The translations under genes and the position numbers were made by a program. DNA of 64,000 nt from Ignelater luminosus (lineage: Eukaryota; Arthropoda; Insecta; Coleoptera; Elateridae): NCBI GenBank assembly GCA_011009095.1, contig VTPC01090697.1:83845-147844 (forward strand), written 5' to 3'. This document shows positions 23,600 to 36,430 of this stretch, piece after piece. Under the pieces are notes generated by a model. The model saw only the letters and a program-made list of their open reading frames with translations. It did not search any database and was not told the DNA's origin. Each line of letters opens with the position of its first letter. Within the stretch, counting starts at the first letter, position 1.

Positions 23600-24588
23600 C
23601 TCCCAATGTGCGTTCCCTAGTCGTGCTTAGCCCAGGGTGCGCGAACCGCTCATATAAATAAGAGAGTAGGACGTTTGCAACTCCTCTTGGCCACCAACCG
23701 ATTCGAGCTCCGATAGTCAAAGAGAACAGACGTGCCTCTCAGCGCTCTGTCCCTCACGATTTACGATGGATGTATCGAAGCACATACCCACCAAATTTGG
23801 TAATTCGGAAACGGCGCAGATGCTTTCAAAATACTACCACGAGTTCGGGCCGGAAGAATTCTCTAGCATCTGCAAAGAAATTCAAGAAGAGAAGAGAGAA
23901 AGCGGAGAACTACCTGCAAACACCGACTCAGCACCTGCAGATAAAAAGACATCGAAGAAGCAGCGCCAACGTGCGAGGAAAAAGACTGCTAGGGAGCACG
24001 CTACCGCATTCCGCATCAGCTCTGCGGCCCCTACAGCCGACTCCAGAGCTCTTACTGTCCGCGACGTCGCCTCGGCTGGCGCAAACGCTGATGTCCCCTG
24101 GCTGTCACGCGTCCAACGACCCCACCGGCGTCACCTGGGTTAACGTACTCCGAGATCCTAAAACGTCCAAGAAACGCGATGTCATGCGCCTCGGTCGCCT
24201 CAAAACACCATGCATGAAAAGAAGACGCTGTGATTCCCCCACGGTCGTACCGCTTCCGGTCTTGACGGCGAACCGCTTCTCCGCGCTAGGCGCCGACAGC
24301 GACGCCGTACTGCGAGGAGACCCAGTCGCGTGTCTCCAGCTAGTGTCCTCCATCGTCCTTCATTCGAAGGACAACTGGGTGGGTATCTCGAAGGAATTAT
24401 CACGGCGCGACCTGGTCGTCAAGAAGGCTAAAAACTTTCGCGACGGCATAATGGTCGCGCCGCCTACCAAACCACAGCCGAGAAGCCGCTTAAAGTCGTC
24501 CTCCGGGGGGGTCCCGGAGCCCTTCAACACCAAGGAAGTGCAGGATGCCCTCTCTAGCAAAGGCAGAACAATACATCGCGAATCCTAG
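23600..24588 (+). pseudogene. G+C-rich ORF pair, ORF1/gag-like, origin unknown
   Basis: A TATA-like CATATAAATAAG (about 23653) is followed by a leader and ATG 23766. Frame A (23766-24143) has an acidic start, then Lys/Arg-rich blocks (KKTSKKQRQRARKKTAREH). Frame B (open 23770-24588) becomes protein-like after about 24105, with GVTWVNVLRDPK, LTANRFSALGADSD and a Pro/Arg-rich end. The simplest reading is one protein with a +1 frameshift near 24100. Base composition is clearly richer in G+C than everything around it. I do not recognise the family. The basic, low-complexity character suggests a gag or LINE ORF1 from a transferred or recent mobile element. It runs straight into a BEL/Pao gag fragment at about 24550. 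Confidence 0.4.
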
Positions 24589-26720
24589 ACTGCAAAATAA
24601 TAGCAATGAAACAACCACTTCCAATAGTGCCATTTTAAATCATCCAAACGTTTTAAATAACGTAAAGTTGCCAACGTTAAAACTCATCGAATTTAACGGG
24701 GCATACACTGAGTTTACGCAATTCATAGACTCCTTTAACGCCCTAGTGCAACGCTGTCAAGTTTTGGAGTCCGTTGAATCTAGTAACCAATAGATGAATT
24801 CCAATTTCAAATCCTTTCATAAACCCTCTAACGATAAGTACCAACCTAAAACGTATGTACATTTAGCTGATAACAGACGTGCGTACGTGATTAAGGCGGA
24901 CATAGCAAAAATGTATCGTCAAATTAACGTTGAAGATGATCGGAGAGATTTGCCAAGGTTCGTGTGGAGGGAAAATCCTAATCAGAAGCTTGCGCATTAT
25001 AGACTTAACACTGTAACCTACGGTACCGCGTCAGCCAGTTTCCTTGCCATTCGTTGCTTAAAGCAAATTTTTGAAAAGCGAAGCAACTTATCCCGCTGCG
25101 AGTCGTGCAACTTTGAATTCCTTTTACATGGACGATTTGTTATTGGGTAGTGATAAGATAGACATGCTAAAAACGCTAAAGGTCGATTTACAACAGCTGT
25201 TGAGAGCGTACGGGTTTGAGTTGAGGCAATGGATGACTAATGGGCCGAGCGTTATAAACTCAGAATCTAGCGCTAGTTCACCGCAATATTACATTTCAGA
25301 CGATAAAATCGCTAAAACATTAGGAGAGCTGTGGGACTCGCAGAACACCTTACAGTACTCAACCTAAAACGTAACTTATGCGCCAACGAGTAGAATAACG
25401 AAACGAACAATTCTGTCACCCATATTCAAGATCTTCGACCTCCTAGAGTTAATCAGACCTGTAGTTATTAAGGCCAAAATGCTATTATACTGGATACAGT
25501 TTCAACGCAACTATCGGCTTTAAGTAGCATACATTAGTATAGGTTTCTCGGAAGCTTCTACGACCGCATATGGAGCTTGTATTTATTTGAAATCAGTAAA
25601 TAGTTCAGGAAATCTGCAAGTTTCCTTGATCACCGCAAAGAGCAAGTTGGCACTGTTAAAGGTTACAGCCTTATCTCGCCTTGAGTTATGCATTGCGCTG
25701 CTATTGGCGCGGTTAGCGTCGAGAGTGATTCATATTTTAGATTTAAACATCGGTAACTCATATTTTTGGTCCGACTTAATGACAGTTCTTTCCTGGATCG
25801 CTGCAGAACCCTGAGTTTGAAAAACGTTCGTATGCAACAGATTCGCGCAAATGCACACCCGAACAAATAAGAAATTCGGTTCTTTGGCGGCACTGGCCGA
25901 CATGGCTACAAGATAACAAAACAGATTGGCCTGTAGCACCGTCCCTAGGTAACGTTGACGCCCTGGAGGCAGCCAAAATAACCCTAGTCCACGTTAACAT
26001 CGCGGATATTGGTAATAACATAATCAATCGATTTTTGTTTTAGGGCGAACCCAAGTGTCCCTCGGCCAATTACGGGAGATCTCCCTAAATCTCGTCTTAC
26101 TGTCTGTCGACCGTTTTCCATCACCGGAATAGATTACGCGGGTCCATTTGCCATAAAAGACGGAAAAACTAGGAACCGTAAAATCGTTAAAGGATATATA
26201 TGCTTCCGTATATGTTTTAATGCGAAAGCAGTGCACTTGGAATGATTGGTGACTTGACGAAGGAGTTTTTTTTGAATGCATTGAAGCGATTTGTTGCGCG
26301 TAGTAAGTTATGTAAGATTATACACCCGGACACTTTTTGATCGGATCATCGTTAACATCGTACTCTCAAGTAGTCGATTCCCCAACGTTGCCTGGAAACC
26401 TATCGGCGTTTTGACATCGCCAGCAATTAATCAACCATTTTTGAAATCGCTAATCCAAGGAGTATATAAACACCTTGCAACAAAGGTCCAAGTGGAAAGT
26501 CCAAAGTCAAAAAACTCTCCAGGCTGGGCAGTTGATGAAGGAAGACAATGTGCCCCCGTTGTGCTGGAAGATGGAGCAAATCGTTCAGGTCTACCCTAGT
26601 ACTGACGGTGTAGTGCGTGTACGCTAAATAAATGTGGAATAGTGAAACGTGCATTTGCTAAGCTATGCGTGCTACCAATAGAACTAGAGAGTAGTGGTGT
26701 TGTTGAACGGTGAGTCGTTC
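24550..26720 (+). mobile_element. BEL/Pao retrotransposon remnant (gag to integrase)
   Basis: Plus-strand pieces in BEL/Pao order. Gag: VKLPTLKLIEFNGAYTEFTQ followed by IDSFNAL (about 24668-24760). RT: KADIAKMYRQINVEDD, then LNTVTYGTASASFLAIRCLK (24.89-25.06 kb), then FYMDDLLLGSD (25.12 kb). Connection and RNase H: GFELRQW, then LLKVTALSRLELCIALLLAR (25.6-25.7 kb) and YFWSDLMTVLSW. Integrase bits lie near 26.1-26.3 kb, and the end LMKEDNVPPLCWKMEQIVQV is at 26.53-26.60 kb. The protease is missing, since gag runs directly into RT. Many stops and shifts. No LTR pair was recognised. Confidence 0.8.
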
Positions 26721-26744
26721 AATTATATAATAAGAATGTATAAT

Positions 26745-28180
26745 CTCTAAAGAATTTTTAAAAAATAATAATAACCCCTTAAAATAAAAACAGTTTATTG
26801 GTTTTAAAACTAAAAAAAAATTATTTGCTTTACTGAGGTCTTCATTGTTATCGGCTTCGGAGGTGAGAGCTGTTAGTAGGTTTAGTAAATTTAAATCTTC
26901 TTGTGGAAAGGATTCAGTTTTTTTTGGCAAGATCTTTTTGCTCGTAATTAGATGATCTGAGCGCACCAAAAATCTGTGAAAAATATCTTTATTGGTAGTT
27001 TCTCGGTTACCTTTTTTTGAGAAGTGCTGTACATTCTGAAATCCTTATTATGTACCTCCTGGGACTTTTCAGCTAATTGACCGATTGACAGTAATGCTGC
27101 AGATACAATTTCAGGTCCATGGATTACGTATTTAGGTAACGTAGGAGGCATACTGTAACACGGATACTTTTTAACAAAAAACCTTGCGTTATTAAGCGAA
27201 AATTCTCGAAACTTTTCAATGTCTTTGTCATGACCACTAGAAACAACCATCATGATTGTGTGCATTTTTTTATTAGGCTGACGTCCAATCTCATTATGTT
27301 TGCTGACAGCTCAGCATCTCTAAGACAACGTGTGGCCATATTACCGTCGTTGGTGTTTCCAAAACCGGGTTTTGGTTTGTCTATAATCGGAACTTATTTC
27401 AGCAACAATTTGCTTGTCAGTTCCTCGGGCTTACCATTTTTTATAGGTAGTTTGTAGGCCAAATGAAGAAGGCACTCAAAAATACGAATCCGTGTTTTTT
27501 CGGATAATGAAACTTTTACTTACTCTTCGATTTTCAGTGGTCTGCAGTATCTAGAAGATCCTGGCCGTGCAGTGTCAAATAATTCTTTTTCCACAGATGA
27601 AACGCAATGGAACCACGCACATCACTTGCATCGCTGCCATAGAAAACTTGTTTATTTGACGAGTAGCCTAAACTTCCATCGATACTCCACATGCAAAACA
27701 AACACAGTTTGTTTACTTTATCGTTCGTAAGTAATGCAATTACAGATTTCTGTACAATGAGCAATCGCCCTGTGGTATGATCTAGTAATGCGGTAGTTGA
27801 TGTAACTGATATATGTTCTGGATAGCATTCTTTCTTTGCTGCTGGAATAGTCTTGTATGACGGGAATTTCTCTTTCATTCGTATTATTTGGTACTGATGA
27901 CGGGATAATTCTGCTTCTACCATGACTGATACTGCTTATTAGCCTGTCATCATTTTAGGGTCTAACGACTTTTTGTAAGCGGTTTTATCTTTTGACGCAC
28001 GTCTTGGATTAGTTGTAACTTGTCGCAACAATTTTAAAGCTTTTGATTGACCTGTCGCTTTTAGGTTTATTTGTGTAGCAAAAGTCAGCTCAGCAGCCGT
28101 ATATGAATCTCTTATGCTTTTAGTCTTCTTACGTTTTGACGTTGCCGAGCTTGATTTAAATGAGGTTTCTCATCTACCTC
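26745..28180 (-). pseudogene. transposon-type gene remnant with 'KYP.Y.MP...K..IHG' block
   Basis: Minus-strand frames from 28180 down to 26745. A segment at 27923-27534 holds LLDHTTGRLLIVQKSVIALL and further on SNKQVFYGSDASD. A second at 27265-26948 reads FFVKKYPCYSMPPTLPKYVI with HGPEIVSAALLSIGQLAEKS. The last has DIFHRFLVRSDHLITSKKIL. I recognise these blocks as a widespread insect repeat-encoded protein (family form 'KYPWY.MP...HK.LIHG' and 'DL.HR.L..SDP.ISS'), probably a DNA-transposon protein, but cannot name it. Stops and at least two frameshifts. The ORFs on the opposite strand are shadows. Confidence 0.5.
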
Positions 28181-28869
28181 GCGTTTTTTTCCGGAAAAGG
28201 AACCAATAACCACCCTACCGTTACCCGATCACGCATTTCTTTCAAAAAACTACGCCACTTCCCACAGGGTTTTTCTTTTAGTTGTTGACAAGTATCAAGT
28301 TTTCGAGTCAAAACCTACCAGCAAAGACAACATCAAAGATAGAAAACTGAGCAATTGACATTTCTGCCGACTTTGAACAATTTCTTCAAAGGCAGGAAAT
28401 TTCCGACTGTTTCTTCTTTTCGGAAACCACCAGCGGGCTCAGTGAACAAACCCGTCGAAAAAACGCCAGCCTGCAAACCTCTTACTAGCCCAAGTATTAC
28501 TAGAAAACGCCCTCTGTTGGCCGAAGATTAAGATCGCCAGAAATTCCAAACTGCGGTGCAGTTTGTGCTAGCCTGTTGGTACACCGCAGATGGAAGTGTA
28601 AAGAAAAAAGTTGCTTCTTCTTCTTCCGGTGTTGAAAGCCCGGAGTACGATCCAGATAACCCCAGACTTCTCCAATTTCCGTTTTCCGATTTTTTTTATG
28701 TTCACAGATACTGTTCCATGTTCACCGCTTTCCGGAGGTCGTCTAGCCCCGCTGACTAGAAAACGCCCACCCTAGTACAGTAGATATGGGTTTTTGGGTG
28801 AAACTAATTTCCACAAAGACCGGGATTTAAATTGTTTAGTTAGTTGTATCTTTTTGACATACTAAAAGT
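28181..28869. other. unassigned spacer
   Basis: No recognisable gene. The sequence just before the gypsy integrase fragment may be degraded gag-pol of that element, but no motif supports it. Confidence 0.35.
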
Positions 28870-30183
28870 CTAGAAAAATCTGAGTTTGCAAAATGCATCG
28901 CTAACCCTCTTTTTCCGAAGAAAACTGGAATTAACGTGTGAGCAAGGATGTATTATGTGGGGATATAGAACAATTATTCCTAAAAAATTTCAATCACAAT
29001 TACTCAATGAGCTACACTCTAGTCACTTGGGTATAGTAAAATAAAAAGTATCGTAAGAACTTATTTCTTTTGGCCTAGTTTGGACAAAGATATTGAAGAA
29101 ATATGCAAGGTTTGTCGACCTTGCCAAACAATATCTAATAATCCTATTAAGTCAGTGGTTATTCCATGGAATGAGCCAGTCGGGCCAGCTAGGAAAATTC
29201 ATGTTGATTTCATGGGACCAATGAGAAGTTACTTCTATCTAATCATTATAGATGCATATAGTATCCTAAGATTTATGCAGTGGAAGAAATTACAACGGAC
29301 GAAACTATAATCAAATTGAAAGAAACTTTTGCGAGATGGGGATTTCCCAAAGTGTTAGTATCAGAAAATGGCCCACAGCTGGTTTCAAAATCATTTGAAG
29401 AACGCTTACCAAAAAATGGTATCAAACATATTACAATTTCACCATACCACTCAGCTACCAATTTAGAAGCTGAAAATGCTGTAAAAACATTTAAAAGGAG
29501 CCTAAAGCAGCCCTTTTAGATACCAAAAATAAGAACATTCCAGTACAGGTGATAGTATGTTCGATATCTAATGAACTATGAAAATAGCACTCATTGTAGT
29601 ATCAACGAAACTACAACTTTCCTAATGATAGGTAAAAAACTCAGAACCCTGTTTGATTTACTTAAACCACATAACAAAGTTATAGCTATAAACAAGGGAG
29701 GATGAAAGAAAATGTTTGAAGACGGACAAAGAGTACCGGTGGAAGATTATAAAAACCGAAATAGTCCCATTTGGACAGAAGCAACTATTAGAAAAATCCC
29801 AGGTAATAAAAATTATTTATGCCAGTTGAGAAATGGAAGAATTTGAAAAAGGCACCTGGATCAAATTAAAAAACTGGACTACACATTGGAACCAGAAGAG
29901 ATTATCACCATAGAGGTACATATTCCTAAGACCAAAAAAATGTAAACTCCCAGGACTAGCAAGAACAATGTTTTTGTGAATGGAAGTCCGAATCATCCGA
30001 CTTGTTCATCTGAAACCCCTCCCGTTTGTTCCTCGCCATTACCCCACAGAGCAGTAAATTTAGATAATAGCTACCCACAGAATAAAAAACCCACTAGAAT
30101 AACTAAGTCAGGTCGACAGTATGTAAGCCGTTAGACCTTAGAGATTACGAGTGTTAGTTAAGTAATAGCTTAAGTAGGGAGGA
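28870..30183 (+). pseudogene. Ty3/gypsy integrase and pol C-terminus
   Basis: The order fits the end of a Ty3/gypsy pol of the type often annotated as K02A2.6-like. Zinc finger: LLNELHSSHLGIVK to CKVCRPC (28.99-29.13 kb). Core: KIHVDFMGPM for the first Asp, PKVLVSENGPQLVSK for the second site with Glu in place of Asp, and NLEAENAVKTFKR holding the Glu. Then the C-terminal tail KKLRTLFDLLKP, and the QIKKLDYTLEPEE to ITKSGRQYVSR region. Frameshifts occur at about 29040, 29275 and 29520. Just after the coding part, AGGGAGGAA at about 30177 could be the polypurine tract, with an LTR from about 30188. Confidence 0.8.
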
Positions 30184-30187
30184 ATGA

Positions 30188-32100
30188 TATGTATTGACTA
30201 GTTGACGATACAATAGAAACAGAGCGACCTCTATGAGTATATTGAGATGCTCTCGCTTTAGTGATGGACCCAGTTCGCTCAAAGTTTCTGGTCAAATTCT
30301 ACATTGTGCGCTCAGAAGGTCGATTTTAAATAATTGAGTATGTAAAATGTGAGGACCGGCAATTATGGTCGAATTCGTATGCCTGAGACCCCAAATGACA
30401 ATAAAATCGATTTGTGCTGGTCCCTTTGTTTACTTTCAGTCGCTTCTTATCACCGCCTCGCGCGCTACTGTGAGCATAACAAGACAATAAACTCATTGCT
30501 TGTCTTCGAACCGGACCGGGTGCGATCGATAGATTCTAGTGGTGGTATTATGCATATAAGAGGTTTTCATTAGGTACCTAGTAGGTTCGGAGAACGAGCG
30601 GGTCAATAGCGTTTTTCTCTGGCATACTCGTTTTCTAGATCTCGAAAACCACCCCGCAGATTTCGATTATTTTTGAGTATATAATCTCTCTTAGTCCCAG
30701 TAGTGACCATGAACTGTCATCTTCCCTACCCGGTAAAAAAGGGGAGCAAAGGTCAAAACCCGCCCGACCCTTAGTGCCTGGAATCGAGGACTTTGGATGA
30801 GGACGCTGTTTCTGGGATGTCCCCCACATTGTTTTGAGCTAACCGAACTTGAGGTTGGTTCTATAGGCGTCGGGCAGAAGAGGGGACAATTTGTGTTTTT
30901 GAAAGATATCGAGACCTCTTTTGGGATAGTGTTTATCATTGTGGTCCTGCATACGACAACTGCTAAAACCAAGTTCTACCTGTACCGGGGAATTTTTATT
31001 TCGAAAGAAAAAGATTTATAGAGGGAGAAAAAAAGGATTTGACATGCATACTAAGGATGTCCCGAAGCACTTTCTAAGCAGTAACAATTACCTCTCGGAA
31101 TGTAAACACGGGCGCCGTGCAGGTCCGGCTCGACGCCAAATTACCAAATTCACGAAAATACTCTAAATTACCCGAATTACTTCGTATTCGAACACTATAT
31201 AGAATCGACACTTCTCAGCAGCTGTGCGCAAAAATGATCCGATTCGCGTTTGTTTTTCTTCCCCCACCACCGGAAAACCAAAAATGGAGCGTTTTGTGCC
31301 GTACCTTTGGAACGAAAAGTCGTATTGACATGAGACTTCTTTTGTTGTGTAGGCTAGAGTATAGGCTTTTATATGGATGCGGTTCAAACTATCTTCAACT
31401 GTTTGTCGATATAGTTATTCTTTCACGTTTTACAGCTCTCTTATTTGTGGTACTTAATCGAAACGGTTTGCATCATTGTATAACCCCATCAATTGTCTTC
31501 AATTACATATTTGGGTTGGTACCCAAAAAACCGCCACCAAAACTAGTGGAAAATGGACCACCATATCGAAACAAAAGAAGATCTGGAGATAAAATTTATT
31601 TCGTTAGTATAGGTTTCAGGCGCTACTCACGATCCAATTAAAAACTCAGAAATTCAAAAATCTTCTGTCTGTAGCTGGGTCTGCCAAAACCTCCTTTAAC
31701 GCCACCTGGAGGGCTTATTTACAGGTAATTAATTGCGAAACAGGTACCAATCGATGCGCTGCGTAGTACTACATCTACCACCTGCGTCTTAAATTGAGGA
31801 GAAACCAATGCATTCGATTTTTAAATCAGATCGTGGCCAAATGCTCCCCTATCTCCCCCTATAGGTTACTAAAACAGGCGATTCTTTTAGAGTTTTAAAC
31901 TATCATAAAATACTATAATCTTTTAACTAAAAAAGATTTAATTAACTATATAATAGCTAAATACACTTATTCGAGCAAGAAACAGTAGAGCTTATAAATT
32001 GTAACAATGCAGTGAAATATCAAATGTCTTCTCTACTGGAGAAATTTAGGTTTTCTGAGAACTGGCTTTTCTTTCTTCTTTTTCTTCTTTTAGATTTTTT
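30188..32100. other. possible gypsy 3' LTR, then unassigned sequence
   Basis: The first few hundred bases after the gypsy pol end may be its 3' LTR: it starts TGTATTGACTAG after a purine run and holds AATAAA-like and TATA-like strings. No second LTR copy was found to prove it. An open frame of 174 codons at 31117-31641 (plus) has no recognised domain, lacks a clear start context and is not supported as a gene. Confidence 0.3.
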
Positions 32101-32103
32101 CTA

Positions 32104-33564
32104 TTATGCCTTTTTAGAATCCCTGTACATTCGTTCCAAAACGGTAAAATAAGAAAATGCGGATTTAAACACCTGAAACGTCAAATACTGCTTGTTATCA
32201 AGTTATAAAGGAAATGAGGAAATCTTCACTTACAGATACAAGTGTATCTAATGAAAGAAATACAAAACCTGCTGCAGATAATTTGAAAGGACGTTTTGAC
32301 CTTTCCATTATGATAAACAAGGTTTTACGTACTGATGGACCGCAGTTGACCCATTGGGACATATAACAAGCATCGCGAATGTTTTCACTCTAAAACAATA
32401 GATAGGATTTATTACTCATGAAAGTATCCTGTTAAAATTTCCTCAAATAATCACTACTTACTTACTTGTAATGTAATTTCATTTCCGGCTGCGCAAAACA
32501 ATACTAATTCAGTTGATGCAGCCACAAACATTAAGGTACACATTCCAAAATCAATACTGACTATTGGTATCTGTAGCAAAATTTAAAAAAAACAATTGTC
32601 TTGAAAACGTTACATCTATCTAGTTTTAAGACTTACAAGGATTAGCGTGAAACCTATCAGACAAGTAATCAGAAGGCTTACCAACAACTGAATAAGAAAA
32701 GCGCTAGAAAACGTGGTTTGAATAGATGTGATGTACCTGAAATTCAGTAAAATACATTTATTTTGAAATTTAATTGAAAGAGGCAATAAAAGCATTAACG
32801 AAAAAGGTTGCATACCTTTCAATTGCAATATGTTGCTTAACACAGTCTTTCAATAGATTGTTGATTCTGTTATCAAAATCTTGAATCTGCATGTTTTGAG
32901 AATCAAGTGATTGAAGATTAATTGTCTTCGCGATTTTCTCTCTTAGAATTCTTAATTCTGCAGCTGCTACAGCAATAAAAAAGAAAAGCAGTCCATCGAA
33001 ACATCCGATGCTCGTGGTAGTTAATATCACTGCAACACCTTGAAACAACCAAACTGATATATGTACTAAAGACGATTGCTGTTCCATATTCATAGGAAAA
33101 GGTACTGGAAGAGATTTTTCAGGTCTCATATTCAACAACGGAATTATAACTATCAATACTCCAGTTCCAACGGCAGAATATAAAAATAAGTGCTGAAAGA
33201 ATCTGCACATTTTTAACTTCTTTATTAAAAATATATCCAGATGATCGTCATGTATAGAAAGAATAGGTTTATTTAGTATTTTTATTAAGTTGAGAACATG
33301 TGCCTTTTTGGTATATAAAAAGAAGTACTTTATGACGGTATGGAATGAAGCCATCACGCAACATAATGCAAAAGAGGTCTCTTCAGTGTCCACAAATTCT
33401 AAAGCTTGTGCAATTGTAGTAACGGTAAATGATGCTATGAGAAATATTGTGGTATATCCACGTATAGTGTATAAAATTGATGAACTGTCCATTGGCCATG
33501 TTCCCATTAACATCATCAACCTTATTACGCCGTCTAGATTTTCTTCGGCCTTAAATTTTCCCAT
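32104..33564 (-). CDS. Odorant receptor (7tm_6), complete gene
   Basis: Five exons on the minus strand: 33564-32816, 32736-32637, 32570-32466, 32389-32234 and 32172-32104. All introns are GT-AG (61-79 nt) and the phases fit, giving 392 aa, the usual length for insect odorant receptors. The start MGKFKAEENLDGVIRL is followed by hydrophobic segments spaced like the seven-helix family. Conserved C-terminal features sit in separate small exons: AASTELVLFCAAGNEITLQ, then SENIRDACYMSQW with MERSKRPFKLSAAGF, then VFKSAFSYFTVLERMY. These receptors form ligand-gated cation channels with the co-receptor Orco in antennal neurons; the ligand cannot be read from sequence. The three C-terminal exons match the splice pattern typical of the family. 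No lesions seen, so it is probably functional. It stands alone rather than in a tandem cluster. Confidence 0.93.
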
Positions 33565-34680
33565 CTAGAAAAAATAATTTTTAAATGCAAACATTATTTT
33601 ATTAAAAGTCAGAAATCTGCATTGATACTTTAATAGTTAAAAAGGGTGTTCTAAAACCCACCTCTAGTTATTTAGCTATTGCTTTATTTACTTTTCTGTA
33701 CTAGAGTATTTAGCTTATATATTTTATTGTAAATATTTATCTGTTTCATAATTGGTTTATTTATGTTTCGTACAGTTTCGATCTTTAATATATGCTTTGA
33801 TTTGAATATATTTTATCAAATATATTTGTGTTATTTTGTTGTGCGTATACCTCCCGACCTACGCTCGAGGCCACTGATGAGTTTAGTTGGGCTGAAATCA
33901 AAGAGGATCTTATTGTAGGGTAAGTATATTGTAGCCAGCGGCACCATCACGGATCTGGGTTTGAAAGTTCTCCCGACTGGACACATAGAGAGATTTCTCC
34001 TAAACCCAACGAAACACCAGGGAATTCACCTTGGAGAGGAATTCGGAAAGCTGATTTTGCGGGATAACCCTTCCCCAAGTGCGAAACGAACAAATATATT
34101 ATTTATGTAAAACAAAGAAAAATATTGAATAAATGTTTTTAAAAGTTTAAAGTTTACGAAACTATAGTTCAACTTCTCGTTCGAAATAACTCTTTCTGGA
34201 AGAGCTTTCACGCACCGGCGGTTTAACGGATATTGCAATTGTTGCATTTGCAGATTAATGTTTATTTTTATTGCTTCTCACACTTGAAGATATAAATAAG
34301 AAAAACTTACAGTCACTTCCTAAAATTTGAAAACTACGCAAAGGATGTCTTTGGTCCAAATTTCATCGGAATCTTCTTGTGCATCCATTGGGCGTTTGTT
34401 TAAGGCTGAAGAAGCTCCACGAGGAGCTTAAAACGGGAATTTAACGATTGACTTGACTTGACTTGACTTGCGTTTGTTTTTGGACTATGTACAGATTAAA
34501 TCCAGTAACTGACATCTATTAAATGTTTAAAGTTGTAAAAAATTATATCTATAGACGTTCACGGGATGTCCGTCAGACAGAAATTAGACGTCTGCCGCCA
34601 AGATTTGTTTGATGAACATCCAACGGTATAGGAAAAAATCACCAAATGAGATATTACTAAAGCTAAAGTGTATTGCAGTC
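33565..34680. other. spacer with a short (ACTTG)n repeat
   Basis: Upstream of the odorant receptor. No gene recognised. At 34448-34470 about four tandem ACTTG units follow a sequence reading LKKLHEELKTGI on the plus strand, which resembles a LINE 3' end with its simple tail, but the coding part is too short to call. Confidence 0.35.
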
Positions 34681-34689
34681 AAATAATGA

Positions 34690-35330
34690 AATAAATCTTA
34701 CGAAAGCTGATGCTACACCTGAAAAAACTTAAGGCCCCCACGCTAACGTTCTCAAGTGTACGTCTATTGCAAAATAAAGAACAGAAGACTGAATAGCTAT
34801 TATTGGGTCCATTGAACATTTAAACATAGAAAAAACTAATATAGAATGTTACTTGGAGCGTATGGATCACTTATTTAAATGTAGCAAAGTCACTGATAAT
34901 AAGAATTTTACAAAATAAATCAAAAAAACGTTATTTGTAAGCTTAAAGGGCAATCCAGTCTTTGTGACTTTGGAAACTTCCTAGACAGAGCTTTAAAAGA
35001 CAATTTTGTCTGTGGCGTAACCAATAAACGTGTTTCGGCTATTAACCAAACAAACATCTGTAGATTTCTAAAGCATGCGACCATAGTCTTGTGTTTGAAA
35101 TTTGTCTAAGCAGAGACCCTAGAACTATAAAGAGCAGCAGTTATCAATAAGGTTAATAGTGGAGAGAAACGAGACCCTGGCCTTTCAAAAAAAAAGCATA
35201 GAGATGAGATGGCCTGTCCAATTGTGATTGCACCAAAAAAAAAATGGTGAGTTACATATCTGCGTAGATTTTAAGAAACCTCAACCCAAATTTAGAAACT
35301 GATTTAGTAAAGAGACCTCTTTTGTTGGGG
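34690..35330 (+). pseudogene. Ty3/gypsy gag-pol remnant
   Basis: Broken frames show a gag-like block near 34.80-34.97 kb (NIECYLERMDHLFKCSKVTD then LFVSLKGNPVFVTLE, the usual 'erl..yf....i.d..k...fl..lG...y..l' pattern). Near 35.21-35.29 kb the RT start reads CPIVIAPKKK and then, after a shift, LHICVDFKKP (family S-P-I-V-x-V-x-K-K-D-G and R-x-C-V-D-F-R-x-L-N). The rest of RT is missing. Strongly decayed. Confidence 0.6.
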
Positions 35331-35402
35331 TTCATATTCTTTAATGAATAAAGCAAAATTATCCTTTCAAAAATAGTTATTTAGTATTTACTGTTTTAGA
35401 TA

Positions 35403-35430
35403 CTCTCTCTCTCTCTCTCTCTCGCTCTCT
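35403..35430. repeat. (TC)n microsatellite
   Basis: About 14 tandem TC units with one interruption. Confidence 0.9.
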
Positions 35431-36430
35431 ACAGAGACATTCATTTGAAACCTGCACGAAACCTAGAACGCGTTTCTGCTATAAATATGAACGGAAAATG
35501 TCATTATTTGAACATGTCCTGTGTGCAACAGACAGAGGCCTTAAATTCAAAAGAAGCGTAGTAGTGGCAGAAGTGCTAAACTAAATTGTTGCTTAATACG
35601 TACTATTTCACTTTCCAAACCTAAACTGCCTAAACGTACCTGGAGATTCTCTTAATCTGCTTAAAATTACATTGCTGGCATTTAAAATTGCTTTAGATGC
35701 TAGGTTTGCATTTAAATAAGTAAATATTTTAAAAAGACTAAGCCTTACACTCAATTTTTTGGTGCTTGGAATTGAATTATTTGTGCAAGAAACGACAGAC
35801 AAAAAATTTGTCAAAATCAACTAATTTTAAAGCGCGCAAAGACTTAATTTGAATCGTACATTGTGGAGAGACCTTTTGCAGTTGTGAAAGAATTCAAATT
35901 GTAGAACACCCTGTATAGAATTTGTAATAATTTATGAGCACTGTTTCATACTTTTAGTATGAAAATCGTAATACATTAAAAGTAACGATAAAAGATTAAA
36001 AACTATAGCAATAAATATTTTAATTTTACCTGTACAGAAAATGCTTACATAAATATTTCTAAAAGATACTTTTCTTTACACTGACCGACAATGAAAACTG
36101 AAATTGAGGTACTTGCCAATCAAAATAATATACTTTTCCCTTAAATCAAGATATTCTGGAAACAGTGTGTCTGTTATGTAGTAAACGAAAGATGTTATAA
36201 TTGAAAAATAATGTGTTTACAAACGGGTTGTTTACTAACTCGTTAGCCAATTATTCAAGATTCTAATTAATGACACAACTACTTGAATAATTTAAAAAGA
36301 CTAATAATAATCGAAAAGATTCCGCTTGTATTTTATTAATTTTTCAGTGTACCTACCAGTTTAAGAGATTCATTGATTTAAATAATTATTGATTTTTCAT
36401 TTAAGCATGATATTTAATAAGTATGCTATG
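35431..36430. other. no recognisable gene
   Basis: A+T-rich spacer up to the second mariner. A 70-codon minus ORF at 35608-35820 has no family signature. Confidence 0.45.

Noticed and set aside
26024-26281. Minus-strand ORFs at 25.66-26.28 kb
   Set aside because: They are shadows of the BEL/Pao RNase H and integrase pieces on the plus strand.
31117-31641. 174-codon plus-strand ORF as a gene
   Set aside because: No recognised domain, no supporting splice or promoter signal, and it lies in probable LTR-element debris.
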